DNA from: Caecitellus pseudoparvulus
Lineage: Eukaryota > Bigyra: Bicosoecida
Length of the DNA stretch: 30,945 nt
Reading direction: 5' to 3'
Assembly (NCBI GenBank): GCA_965644315.1
Contig: CBFFRQ010000148.1
Span: forward strand, 1-30,945
Position 1 is the stretch's first letter. Every line of letters starts with the position of its first letter. Both the position numbers and the translations under genes were made by a program. Below, piece after piece: positions 1-8,585 of the stretch. The notes under the pieces were generated by a model that did no database searches, was not told where the DNA came from, and worked only from the letters and a program-made list of their open reading frames with translations.

Positions 1-603
1 TAACCCTAACCCTAACCCTAACCCTAACCCTAACCCTAACCCTAACCCTAACCCTAACCCTAACCCTAACCCTAACCCTAACCCTAACCCTAACCCTAAC
101 CCTAACCCTAACCCTAACCCTAACCCTAACCCTAACCCTAACCCTAACCCTAACCCTAACCCTAACCCTAACCCTAACCCTAACCCTAACCCTAACCCTA
201 ACCCTAACCCTAACCCTAACCCTAACCCTAACCCTAACCCTAACCCTAACCCTAACCCTAACCCTAACCCTAACCCTAACCCTAACCCTAACCCTAACCC
301 TAACCCTAACCCTAACCCTAACCCTAACCCTAACCCTAACCCTAACCCTAACCCTAACCCTAACCCTAACCCTAACCCTAACCCTAACCCTAACCCTAAC
401 CCTAACCCTAACCCTAACCCTAACCCTAACCCTAACCCTAACCCTAACCCTAACCCTAACCCTAACCCTAACCCTAACCCTAACCCTAACCCTAACCCTA
501 ACCCTAACCCTAACCCTAACCCTAACCCTAACCCTAACCCTAACCCTAACCCTAACCCTAACCCTAACCCTAACCCTAACCCTAACCCTAACCCTAACCC
601 TAA
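1..603. repeat. Terminal telomere repeat array (CCCTAA)n
   Basis: About 100 uninterrupted copies of TAACCC, the C-rich strand of a TTAGGG telomere read toward the centromere. No variant unit is visible, as expected for an array maintained by telomerase rather than an old interstitial tract. The array ends at TAATGTC, where the first retroelement begins. The left edge of the window is therefore a true or nearly true chromosome end. Confidence 0.98.
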
Positions 604-630
604 TGTCAACCTAATCATAGGTTGTGCATT

Positions 631-684
631 GCTAACATTGCCTAATCCAGGCGCTCGTGCACCCAAGTGTGGTGTTGCACAGTG
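631..684 (+). promoter_or_regulatory. Conserved 5' UTR block of the element family
   Basis: These 54 bases are identical to 8398-8451 and 11334-11387, while the rest of the 5' UTR and the coding part have diverged strongly. Within the block, GTGCACC can pair with GGTG and CAC further on. About 35 bases downstream, all units also keep the small hairpin GTGCG-AATTC-CGCAC (719-733 here, 8487-8501 and 11423-11437 in the others). Non-LTR elements need an internal promoter at the 5' end of their RNA, so this block is a good candidate for one, or for an RNA packaging or translation signal. The role is inferred. Confidence 0.6.
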
Positions 685-814
685 TTTGGGTTGGCAGTGC
701 AGCGCGCGGGTGGCAGCTGTGCGAATTCCGCACGCCATCACACCAGCGCAAGCAGTGTGCACTCCCCGCGGGAGTCTGCACCTGTGGATACCTGCATCAC
801 GTTCCATCATCACC

Positions 815-3800
815 ATGGAAGCCAAGACAAGTCAAGTACTGGGTGCGCTCTTCGTGGATAAGTGCATTGCTGCGCGAGCAATGCGTGGACCAAGAACGGG
901 CGGATTTACTGACATGCCGCGCCGAGGCGCTGCACGAACGTTTGAGCTTGGCGGAGTGCCCATCGACGAAGACCCTTCAACATCTTCATCAACAATCCGA
1001 GATTCCTGGCTTCAAGTCTTTGGTGAGGCGGCGGAGGCCCAGTTCCCTGGCATCTGTGCGGAAGTTGGGCGTGGTGCAGCGGCGTTGCGCCGCCCACAAG
1101 GAACCCCAGCTGCCCTGCTAGTCTCGCTTGGCGGAGGAAGTGCCAGCGCAGAGCTGGCACGGAGCATACGCGAAGCAGCAGCACGTGAGGACGACTTCAC
1201 TGTGCGCCTTGGACGAGGTGGCTTCATGGCTGTGGTGTTTCCAGACACACGCCAGTTCGCCAACGCCAAGGCCAAGGTGCAGGTGACTGCCTCGGCCCCA
1301 GTGCTCAAGGCGGCCCACCTCCTGATGCCCCAAGCCACGAAGATTGCTGTTGAGACAGGTGACGTAAGCTCAGTCGTGAAGCTCGTCAAGTCCCATCTTC
1401 ATGGCCACTCGCCGCCTGCTCGTCAAGACCGCCACTTCGTCCGACATTCCGTCCCCGTCAAGGGCGACGCCGCTGTCGACAAAGTGAACCGGCCTGCTCC
1501 ACCCAAGCCTGCCCACACTGCTCATCATGTGCCAGGCAAGCGCAAGAAGGTACGCCGAGGACAGCGCTCGAAGTCTTCGAAGCCATCCAATGTCGTGCCA
1601 GGACGAACGTTCGCTGACCTCTTCAAGACTCCCCCGTCCGAGCCCTCAGCAAGCCGACGCCCCTTCCGTACAGTGATGCCTGCCCCCACCACTTCACCGC
1701 GACCCACGACGGAGGTTGTCCTTCCATCCTCTCGGGTGCGCACTGGGGCTAGCACGCGATGGGACCAACCGCCAACTGCTGAGCAAGACTCAAAGCAACA
1801 ACACCATGCCCAGTCAGCAGCCCAACCCGCTCAGGCACCCAGCACTGAAACGGCCAGGACTTTGTTTGTTGGTGCAGACAAGCCAAGTGTCAAGTCTGAA
1901 CCGCAGGCATGCGACACGTTGGACATGCCAGACTCATCACCACCCTCCCCAGGAATCGTTGAAGTCGTTCGGATGGAAGACTGCAGCAGGCTCCCAGCGG
2001 ATCTCCCAAGACACAGAATCCCAACTGGGTCCCCGCTGGAACGCCTCCTTGCATCAAGCACAGTAGCTGGCAACCTTTCCGAGCGCCACTGTGTGCAAGC
2101 ATGTCTGGAAACTGCAGCGGGTGCTCAGGTGCTGGAGCCCGAGGATCTTCTCCTCCTCCAACACGCAGCCACAGTGGAAGCAGCGCAACGCGCATTCAAA
2201 ACCCTGCGCAAGCGAGAGGCTGCAGCCCTGTCTGACTCGTCCAGCTCGGATGTCCAGTGCCTGGCGCCGACTAGAGGCGTGGCCTCTTCGGATCCCGAGG
2301 ACCAGCTAGCAGCATTGGCCCGACTGCTGTACCGGTTCACTCCGGATGACTCGCTGCTGCAGCCCACGTCTCCCCCAGTGCTTCTGCCAGGTCTCCACAT
2401 GCTGCTGAACCGTATCAATGTTGGGCATGAAGACCTGCATGGCGGGAACAAGCACCATGGCGGTGTGAGTCCACAAGCGGTTGTGGACGAGGACGAGCAA
2501 GAGCGGTACTTCCATGGCGTCCACTTCGCCTTTGCTCTCCACCGGCCCCAACAAGTCCACGCTGCCCACCTGACTCTCATACTGGCTGACCATGACCGTG
2601 GAGTCCTTGTCCTATGGAACCCAGACACACCTGATGCATGCACTGAGCTGCCCATGCACAAGTGTATGCAGAGACTCTACGATGACGCAGTGGACATGGT
2701 GTACAGAGTGTCGGCAACCCCCCACACCGGGAACCCAGTCCCTCTTTGTGACAGGATCCGAGACATATTCCACAGTCTGCGCCAGTCCTTCCCTCCCCTT
2801 CCCTTTGTGGACCACGAGGGGGCTGTCCACCTCAAGACGTTCATCGCGGGGAAGTCTACCAGGGTCACCATTCAAGCAGGCCGGCTCACTCGAGCACAGG
2901 CCTCTGCAGCAAGTGAGGCAAAGGAGCGCGACCCTCTGTTCCAACTCATTCCATCAGACGAGGATGCCATGCCCCCGAGGTGGGAGCAGAGTCCGTACAC
3001 ACCAGTGGGAAAGTCCAGCAGCATCCCAGTGTCGCTCGTGTCATGGAATGTTGCTGGGTCGTGTGGCCGCAACCTGCACAAGGTTCTCATCTGCGCCCAG
3101 TCTGTGTGCCTCCGTTCATCCAGACTGGTCCTCTGCCTCACGGAACCTGGTGGCCACGGCACACTTGACTCGGAAGTCATGGGGCTCCAATGTTTCAGGC
3201 CCTCCCCCCCAGATCGTCCACCCGGTCGCAGTGAAGTTGCGCTTCTGGTCGACCGTCGTCTACGCGCCACGCAGATAGTCAACCTTGGACTCGATGGGCG
3301 CTGTGTGGTCGCCTGCTCCATCCCCATGAAGCCAAGGCCCCTTGCTGTTATCGCGGCCTACGTGCCCAACTGGCACACGGCCCAGCGGAAGAAGCCACTT
3401 GCAGACCCAGACACTAAGCTGCCCCACCGCCAAGAGGTCTGGGAGCAGCTGGCCAACGCTGTAAAAAGTCTGCGAACCACGCATATGATCTCCCTCATGG
3501 GGGACCTCAACTGCCATCCTGGTGATGGCGGACTTCCTGCTTGGGACGCAACATGCTGGCAGAACCGGACCGATGTCGCTGACCCCATCCCAGATGTCAA
3601 GGAGCTCGCAATCGTGTGCGAGCATGGTAACCTCGAGCCAGCCGGGCTCGCCGGGTGCTCCACCCATGCCACGAACGGCAGAGCCCTGGACCACATCCTT
3701 GTCTGCCCACTGCTCAAGGCCCAGGTCAAGGTGCCACACACAGTGACGACAACCTTCTCCAGTGCAGGCAAGCAGAATCCGGAGAAGTCGATCCTGAGTG

Positions 3801-4585
3801 ACCACTACCTCCTGTCAGCAACAGTCCAAGTTGTGATCCCTCCACGGCCAAAGGGTGCCCGGCATGCCCACTCTTCCTTCTCTGTGCCGCCATGGTGGGC
3901 ATCATCTACACGTGAAGGGCGCAGGGCACAGACCTTGCACAGGCGGCTGCTTGACTCATCCATCACTGGTGCCGCATCCCCCCCACCCGGCCAAGCTGCA
4001 GACACCCTGCTGTCAGGCCTGGATGATTTGGTTGCCGACGCTGCCCGACAAGCCCATGCCAAGTGCAAAGTTGTGGCACCCCCGCTGCTTCAGGCCCTTG
4101 CCGACATTCGCACCCTCAGCTCTGTCAAGAAGCGGATGACAGTGAGGACAGGGCGGATCAAGAAGCAACTCCGCAAGCTTCATCGACGCCGGCACCTTCT
4201 TCAGCATAGCCAGTCACCCCATGCCCCAGCTGACCTACGTTGTGCGGATGAACGAAAGCACATGCTCATGGAGGACCTTGCTGCCACCCATGTTGAAAGG
4301 AAGAAGGCGATGCGCAAGTGTACTCGGCTGGTTGCCAAGAAACACAAGGCCGCCATGTTCCAAGTCCAGCAGCGCATCCGGGACCTTGCCCGGCTTGACC
4401 CCTTCACTGCTCACCTGCATGTGCGGAAGCTGTCCGGCAGAAGGAGGAAGGGCACTTCGTCGTCCATCCAGTCAGTCATGGACGACAGCGGCACCCTCAT
4501 CACAGACCCATCACAAGTGCGGGCTGTGGTCAGGGACCAGATGGCCCAGATCATCAGCCCCCTCAACGGCAAGTCGTGTCCCTGA
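815..4585 (+). CDS. Gag-like N-terminal region fused to APE-type endonuclease (retrotransposon ORF1)
   Basis: About 1256 residues from the ATG at 815 (CACCATGG context). The frame is open upstream to about 629 without an ATG, and the aligned start in the Gag-only units supports 815. Residues 1 to about 735 match the Gag-only proteins: a MPRRGAARTFELGG block, a basic segment around GKRKKVRRGQR likely to act in nuclear localisation or RNA binding, a SDSSSSD patch, and a domain ending near DHDRG-LVLWNPD. Residues about 740-1000 form an apurinic-like endonuclease with its expected motifs: SWNVAG, LCLTEPGG, AAYVPN, MGDLNCHPGD, ALDHIL and SDHYLL. The catalytic Asn, Glu, Asp and His positions appear intact. 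A basic linker (about 1010-1256) follows and stops at TGA 4583-4585, before the reverse transcriptase. In related elements endonuclease and reverse transcriptase are one polypeptide, so the stop is either a frameshift site or a defect. Confidence 0.85.
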   Translation: MEAKTSQVLGALFVDKCIAARAMRGPRTGGFTDMPRRGAARTFELGGVPIDEDPSTSSSTIRDSWLQVFGEAAEAQFPGICAEVGRGAAALRRPQGTPAALLVSLGGGSASAELARSIREAAAREDDFTVRLGRGGFMAVVFPDTRQFANAKAKVQVTASAPVLKAAHLLMPQATKIAVETGDVSSVVKLVKSHLHGHSPPARQDRHFVRHSVPVKGDAAVDKVNRPAPPKPAHTAHHVPGKRKKVRRGQRSKSSKPSNVVPGRTFADLFKTPPSEPSASRRPFRTVMPAPTTSPRPTTEVVLPSSRVRTGASTRWDQPPTAEQDSKQQHHAQSAAQPAQAPSTETARTLFVGADKPSVKSEPQACDTLDMPDSSPPSPGIVEVVRMEDCSRLPADLPRHRIPTGSPLERLLASSTVAGNLSERHCVQACLETAAGAQVLEPEDLLLLQHAATVEAAQRAFKTLRKREAAALSDSSSSDVQCLAPTRGVASSDPEDQLAALARLLYRFTPDDSLLQPTSPPVLLPGLHMLLNRINVGHEDLHGGNKHHGGVSPQAVVDEDEQERYFHGVHFAFALHRPQQVHAAHLTLILADHDRGVLVLWNPDTPDACTELPMHKCMQRLYDDAVDMVYRVSATPHTGNPVPLCDRIRDIFHSLRQSFPPLPFVDHEGAVHLKTFIAGKSTRVTIQAGRLTRAQASAASEAKERDPLFQLIPSDEDAMPPRWEQSPYTPVGKSSSIPVSLVSWNVAGSCGRNLHKVLICAQSVCLRSSRLVLCLTEPGGHGTLDSEVMGLQCFRPSPPDRPPGRSEVALLVDRRLRATQIVNLGLDGRCVVACSIPMKPRPLAVIAAYVPNWHTAQRKKPLADPDTKLPHRQEVWEQLANAVKSLRTTHMISLMGDLNCHPGDGGLPAWDATCWQNRTDVADPIPDVKELAIVCEHGNLEPAGLAGCSTHATNGRALDHILVCPLLKAQVKVPHTVTTTFSSAGKQNPEKSILSDHYLLSATVQVVIPPRPKGARHAHSSFSVPPWWASSTREGRRAQTLHRRLLDSSITGAASPPPGQAADTLLSGLDDLVADAARQAHAKCKVVAPPLLQALADIRTLSSVKKRMTVRTGRIKKQLRKLHRRRHLLQHSQSPHAPADLRCADERKHMLMEDLAATHVERKKAMRKCTRLVAKKHKAAMFQVQQRIRDLARLDPFTAHLHVRKLSGRRRKGTSSSIQSVMDDSGTLITDPSQVRAVVRDQMAQIISPLNGKSCP

Positions 4586-7521
4586 AGTTCGGACTGGGCC
4601 GGCTGCTCCCATCGGCCCCGACCCACATGTCGACTGAAGCCGCCTGGACCCCGAGCGTGGACCATATCCTGAAGAAGATCCAGTCCCTGAGCCTCCACCG
4701 CAACCCTGGCACAGGGCACTACCAGGCTGAGCATGTCAAGTATGCCAGCGAGGACTTCCGGAAGAGGTACGCTGCCGCTCTTCAACAGGCCATCAGCACC
4801 GGTTCATGTCCAAGTCAGTACCACAGTGGGGTGGGGACACTCATCCCCAAGACCGCCAGCCAGGCCGGGAGGGTGCAGACATACAGGCTCATTGTCTGCC
4901 GTCCCCCCCAAGCCAAGCTCTTCTTCTCGGTCGTGGCCTCATGTGTCGAAGACTGGGTGCAGCACTGGATCTCACATGAGCAGGCAGGCTTCACCCATGC
5001 CCGCAACACCCACGAGCAGATCCTGGCCTTGCAGGAGGTGTCCACTGCCCACCTGCGCGCCAAGCCCACTGCCAGTGTCCTTGTCCTTTTCGTGGACTTC
5101 AAGAGTGCCTTTGACACTGTCAGCCACGAAGCGATACTCGAGATCCTCGAGTCAGCAAGCCTCCCACAGCCCCTGCTCAGCTGCGTGAAGGACTACATGC
5201 AGCGCGCCACAGTGGCCATTCACACTGGCCATGGTCTTTGCGACCCCCTCCCAGTCACCAACGGGGTCCCCCAGGGTGGCGCACTGTCGCCTCTGTTGTT
5301 CAAGGTGGCTATTGATGTGCTCTCTCAACGCCTGAGAGAGCTGCCAAGTCAGGGAGTGTCAGGGGCAGGAGTGCCGACACCCCGCGGCCACGTCACGCAT
5401 ACGCTCTATGCGGACGATCTTGCTTGCCTCGCCACCACCCCTGCTGCCCTCCATCGGATGTTCCTTGAAGTCAAGGCCCTGGGCAGCCGGGTGGGCTTGG
5501 CCATCAACCCGCGCAAGTCCGGGGTCATGGTCCTCACCGGGGCGCAACAGGTCAATGGGGTGTCAGCCACGGAGCGGCGGAAGCTCATCTGGCGGTCCCG
5601 CTGGCTGAGGTCAGGGCAGTCCATGAAGGTCAAGGGGACACCCATCCAACGCACGAGCACCTACTCGTACTTGGGTGTCCCCCTGTCTGAAACTGTCAGC
5701 CGAACCCGACTGCTTGCCACGAGGCAGGCCACTCTGTCCTGCACTCGGGCTGGGTTCGGCTGCGGTGCCCTCCTCAGTAGTGCGTGGCTGAGTCCGATCC
5801 TGAAGCAGCGGATCGGCACTGCCTCCATCAACAGTGCCGCCGACTACATCTTGGCGTCCCAGGTCAGCAACTCGGTGCTACCTTTGCGGGACGTCGATCG
5901 TGGACTTGCCATCGCCTTCAGCAAGGCCCAGCTGGGGATGCAAAGCTCGCTAGCACGTATGCACAACTATGCAAAGCTTGCTGTGTGCGGCGTCTTGCCA
6001 ACACACATCCGGGCGACGAAACTCCGCAGCATTATCTTCATGAAGCTGCTGAAGAATGTCCAAGTGCCCACCCCCATGGCCAAGGCGCTGTCCATCAGCC
6101 TGCGCCAAGCCCTGGACCTGCTGCCCTCCCCCCTGGACATGGCCAGCATCTTCCTGGCCAATGTCCGCCTCGACAGGCCAGGCGCTGGAGGCATCCCAGA
6201 TCCATGGGCCTTACACGGTCTACTCGACCTCTGGCTCCTTGGATGCCTCCCTGACCGCGCACGCCTGGAGGCTGTGTGCCTGGAGCCGCCGCCTGACTCT
6301 GCCCCAGACACACACGGGGTCGACATCACCGCTGGGATGGACCCCGCCCCCCCCAAGATCCAGCTGCTTGGACTCGCGGCAGCGGAGTCCTCAGATCTGT
6401 CGGCTGCCCCCCAGTTCCCGGACACCACCCCCTGGGCCACTCGGCAACGCGTCGTCGCCTCCTTCCTTCATGTGGCCCAGACGGTCAAGTGCGGTGCAGT
6501 TGGCTACACTCCCACGGGGGAGATGAAGGCCACCAGGCGTCCGAAGGAGTACCACATCGGTGTGGGTGCTCGCTTCTTCGCCTGGCTGCACCCGATCCCT
6601 TCCTCTGTGAACCCAGTCTTCTGGGTCCACGAAGGCGATCAGGAGAGACGTGTGAAGGTGCACCTGTGGCAGACGCTTCAAGTGTTCAACGGGGATGACA
6701 CCCCGACACTGTTCAGCGCCTGCCCCCTGTGCCACAGCGTCTCCTGGTGCAGCCTGCAGGAGCACGTCCTTCTTGACTGCCCCCACCACGCCCTGGTCCC
6801 TGCGAGAAGGTCCGCCCTGTCAGAGGTGCGGAACCTCCTGTCCAGATCCAATGATGCAGTGAGGGGGTCGCCAACTGCCAGTACCTCGAAGTACCCCCCA
6901 CTGCTGGAAGCTGTTGTCCACGCCGACGAAGGCCGCTTGTTGGGCCGCCCGTGTCGCCTGCTGCTGCTGCGACTGCTGCTGTGCGGCCAGTGGCCCCATC
7001 GGTGGGGCCAGCCTCCGGCACAACAGCCCTGGAGTCCCGAGGCAGCCGCGGTCCTGAGTAACCCCCATGTCACTCTCCGCGGCTCCTCGGGTCCACTCCG
7101 CCCCCCCGAGTACTGGCGCGAGGCCCTGGTAGCTGCCACGGGCCTCGCGGTATCTGCGTGGGACGCGGTGGTGACGTGCATGCTCAGCCTTACCTCTCGT
7201 GCCGACCGTCACATCCAGAGGCACGCCCGGTACCTCTGGTGGGCGGCGCATGGACGAACGTGTCCTCTCCCAGGTTACTCGGCTCCTGATCCGAGTACTG
7301 TGAGGAAGCATGTGCGGGACGTGAAGACGCGGCGCTTCGAGCGCACTTACTTCCCTGTCAAGTCCCCTCGTCGGCCGCCTCGCTCCTTCACGAGGCAGGC
7401 CACCTTGCTCGACTTCGGGCTGGCACGGCCGGAAGTCCACGAGGAACCTCCGGCACCGTCGATTTCATCCTCGGCGTCGTCCTCTGGGTCGTCCTTGAAG
7501 TGTCCATCTGACTCTGAGTAG
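4576..7521 (+). CDS. Non-LTR reverse transcriptase with C-terminal zinc-binding motif (ORF2)
   Basis: The frame gives 981 residues counted from a GTG at 4576 and stays open further upstream. The first ATG is at 4627. It lies in the -1 frame relative to ORF1 and overlaps its end. Reverse transcriptase motifs are clear: LFVDFKSAFDTVSH near residue 172, NGVPQGGALSPLLF near 230, and the catalytic YADD near 278, followed by LAINPRKSGVMVL. Near residue 716 there is a CPLC...H....C motif (CX2CX10HX4C), the usual C-terminal zinc motif of non-LTR elements. The sequence just before the reverse transcriptase (STEAAWTPSVDHILKKIQSL) resembles the linker normally joined to the endonuclease. It is therefore probably expressed as a fusion with ORF1 through a -1 shift, or it is a recently broken single gene. 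No RNase H domain was recognised. The C terminus is Ser-rich. Confidence 0.9.
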   Translation: MSLKFGLGRLLPSAPTHMSTEAAWTPSVDHILKKIQSLSLHRNPGTGHYQAEHVKYASEDFRKRYAAALQQAISTGSCPSQYHSGVGTLIPKTASQAGRVQTYRLIVCRPPQAKLFFSVVASCVEDWVQHWISHEQAGFTHARNTHEQILALQEVSTAHLRAKPTASVLVLFVDFKSAFDTVSHEAILEILESASLPQPLLSCVKDYMQRATVAIHTGHGLCDPLPVTNGVPQGGALSPLLFKVAIDVLSQRLRELPSQGVSGAGVPTPRGHVTHTLYADDLACLATTPAALHRMFLEVKALGSRVGLAINPRKSGVMVLTGAQQVNGVSATERRKLIWRSRWLRSGQSMKVKGTPIQRTSTYSYLGVPLSETVSRTRLLATRQATLSCTRAGFGCGALLSSAWLSPILKQRIGTASINSAADYILASQVSNSVLPLRDVDRGLAIAFSKAQLGMQSSLARMHNYAKLAVCGVLPTHIRATKLRSIIFMKLLKNVQVPTPMAKALSISLRQALDLLPSPLDMASIFLANVRLDRPGAGGIPDPWALHGLLDLWLLGCLPDRARLEAVCLEPPPDSAPDTHGVDITAGMDPAPPKIQLLGLAAAESSDLSAAPQFPDTTPWATRQRVVASFLHVAQTVKCGAVGYTPTGEMKATRRPKEYHIGVGARFFAWLHPIPSSVNPVFWVHEGDQERRVKVHLWQTLQVFNGDDTPTLFSACPLCHSVSWCSLQEHVLLDCPHHALVPARRSALSEVRNLLSRSNDAVRGSPTASTSKYPPLLEAVVHADEGRLLGRPCRLLLLRLLLCGQWPHRWGQPPAQQPWSPEAAAVLSNPHVTLRGSSGPLRPPEYWREALVAATGLAVSAWDAVVTCMLSLTSRADRHIQRHARYLWWAAHGRTCPLPGYSAPDPSTVRKHVRDVKTRRFERTYFPVKSPRRPPRSFTRQATLLDFGLARPEVHEEPPAPSISSSASSSGSSLKCPSDSE

Positions 7522-8072
7522 CGGGCGATGTGTGTAGAGCGCGGCGCGAGGCGGTGCAAGCTTACGGCGTGGCGTGGTGACAACCACGGTCGTGGCTGAG
7601 CGAAGTGCGAGAGCAGGGTGATGTGATGTCCTTGATGAATGACGGAACCTGCGGAAAGTTGGAAGATGATGAAGTGAATATGTCCAGTATACTTACATGA
7701 TGGCTCGGGGTCCACGTGCAGCCCGAGATAGATTCCTGTGACGGGGCGCGCGGAATTTGGCAGGGTGAACACGCGGGCGCGCGGGGCAACGTCGCAGGCG
7801 GGGCGCACAGGTCCTCAGGGCCTTGAGTGATGAGTCAGCTGGATTATCTGTGAAGAAAAGGAGGTGTTCTTGGTGTTCTTGGTGCGCGGGTGGCGTTGTT
7901 CCGGCGGTGCGCGCTGCTACCACCGGCGTGGTGCAGTGCAACACCGTCGTGAAACGCCACCCGAAGGCGGCCACTGCGGCTCAGGACAGCGCGCAGTGGC
8001 CCCAGGCACACGTGCAGTGCCTGGCAAGGGCCAGGAGAAGCGGGGGGTTTCTGAATTATGAAGCGAAGTGTG
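7522..8072 (+). other. Element-specific part of the 3' UTR
   Basis: About 550 bases between the reverse transcriptase stop and the family-conserved 3' core. No convincing reading frame is seen. A short direct repeat of GTGTTCTTG lies near 7864-7882. No counterpart is obvious in the Gag-only units. Confidence 0.5.
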
Positions 8073-8350
8073 GACTGGAACGAAGCAAGAGTGGGCCCGG
8101 CCCCTCTGGCTCAGCCGACTGAGCCGAGAGGGCGCGGGCGGGGCAGTTCGACACGTATGGGCGGGCGCGGGCGCGCCCTAGCAAGCGGCGGCTCATACAA
8201 CGGACGTATGTCCGTGATGGCTGCAGACCCACGAGAGTGGGAGCCGCTGTAGCGCTCCTGGTGTGCCTTGTGCACAGCAGCGAACGCTACATGTGATGCC
8301 CAAGCTGTATCGCGTGCAAGCGTGAAGGCGACATGCAATGCATTGAATGA
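8073..8350 (+). promoter_or_regulatory. Conserved 3' UTR core of the autonomous element
   Basis: This stretch aligns by eye with 11018-11281 and 13958-14221. It starts with a shared GACTGGA...CAAGAGTGG segment, continues through the structured hairpins and a shared GCCCAAGCTGTA, and ends in CAATGCATTG (8336-8345). Sharing of the 3' end between coding-divergent elements is expected if one reverse transcriptase recognises all of their RNAs. A strong extra hairpin occurs only here: CCCTCT plus GGCTCAG (8102-8114) pair with CTGAGCC and AGAGGG (8119-8132), with loop CCGA and one bulged G. Confidence 0.65.
8163..8224 (+). ncRNA. Conserved two-part 3' UTR RNA structure (autonomous copy)
   Basis: Hairpin 1 is GGGCGC (8163-8168), loop GGGC, GCGCCC (8173-8178). 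After 9 bases comes structure 2. Its outer stem is GCGGC (8188-8192) with GCTGC (8220-8224). A 7-base left loop TCATACA is followed by the inner stem ACGGAC (8200-8205) with GTCCGT (8210-8215) around loop GTAT, and a 4-base right loop GATG. The Gag-only copies keep the same lengths in structure 2 with compensatory changes, which supports a functional RNA fold. It is a cis-acting element within the transcript and is not thought to be a separate RNA gene. It is a likely recognition signal for the reverse transcriptase, though that role is inferred. Confidence 0.65.
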
Positions 8351-8351
8351 A

Positions 8352-8362
8352 CTAACCCTAAC
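8352..8362. repeat. Interstitial telomere-like spacer
   Basis: CTAACCCTAAC, about two telomere units, lies between the 3' end of the autonomous element and the TTTCCAAATGTC start of the next unit. It is in the same orientation as the terminal array. This shows that the proximal element was capped with telomere repeat before the distal one was added, or that both inserted into telomere sequence. Confidence 0.85.
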
Positions 8363-8585
8363 TTTCCAAATGTCAAGCTAATCACAAGTTGTGAAGTGCT
8401 AACATTGCCTAATCCAGGCGCTCGTGCACCCAAGTGTGGTGTTGCACAGTGCTTGCTGGTTGGGTGGTGCGCACCGGGGCGGGGTAGTGCGAATTCCGCA
8501 CACCATCGCACCGTGGCTCCCAGTTTGCGCCCTCGGTCGGGGCATGCACCTGGGATCGACATCAAAAGCATCATTGACAAGCATC

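Larger units (their letters stand above)
604..8350 (+). mobile_element. Autonomous telomere-associated non-LTR retrotransposon
   Basis: A 7.7 kb unit lies between the terminal telomere array and a short CTAACCCTAAC spacer. It has a 5' UTR (604-814), a Gag-like plus endonuclease frame, an overlapping reverse transcriptase frame, and an 820-base 3' UTR ending in a CAATGCATTG palindrome. No LTRs or poly-A tail are seen. Its 5' end and 3' UTR core are shared with the two Gag-only units downstream. The first bases present in those units (TTTCCA before AATGTC) are missing here, so the 5' end may have lost a few bases before the telomere was added. Its 3' end points to the centromere. This matches target-primed reverse transcription from a G-strand 3' end, though that mechanism is inferred. 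Confidence 0.85.

Noticed and set aside
629-814. N-terminal extension of the Gag-endonuclease frame upstream of the ATG at 815
   Set aside because: The extension begins with a non-ATG codon inside the conserved 5' UTR block. The Gag-only copies have their aligned ATG at the same place as 815.
7522-8350. Possible small genes in the 3' UTR of the autonomous element
   Set aside because: Several overlapping frames are open only because of high GC content, and the conserved features here are RNA stems rather than codons.
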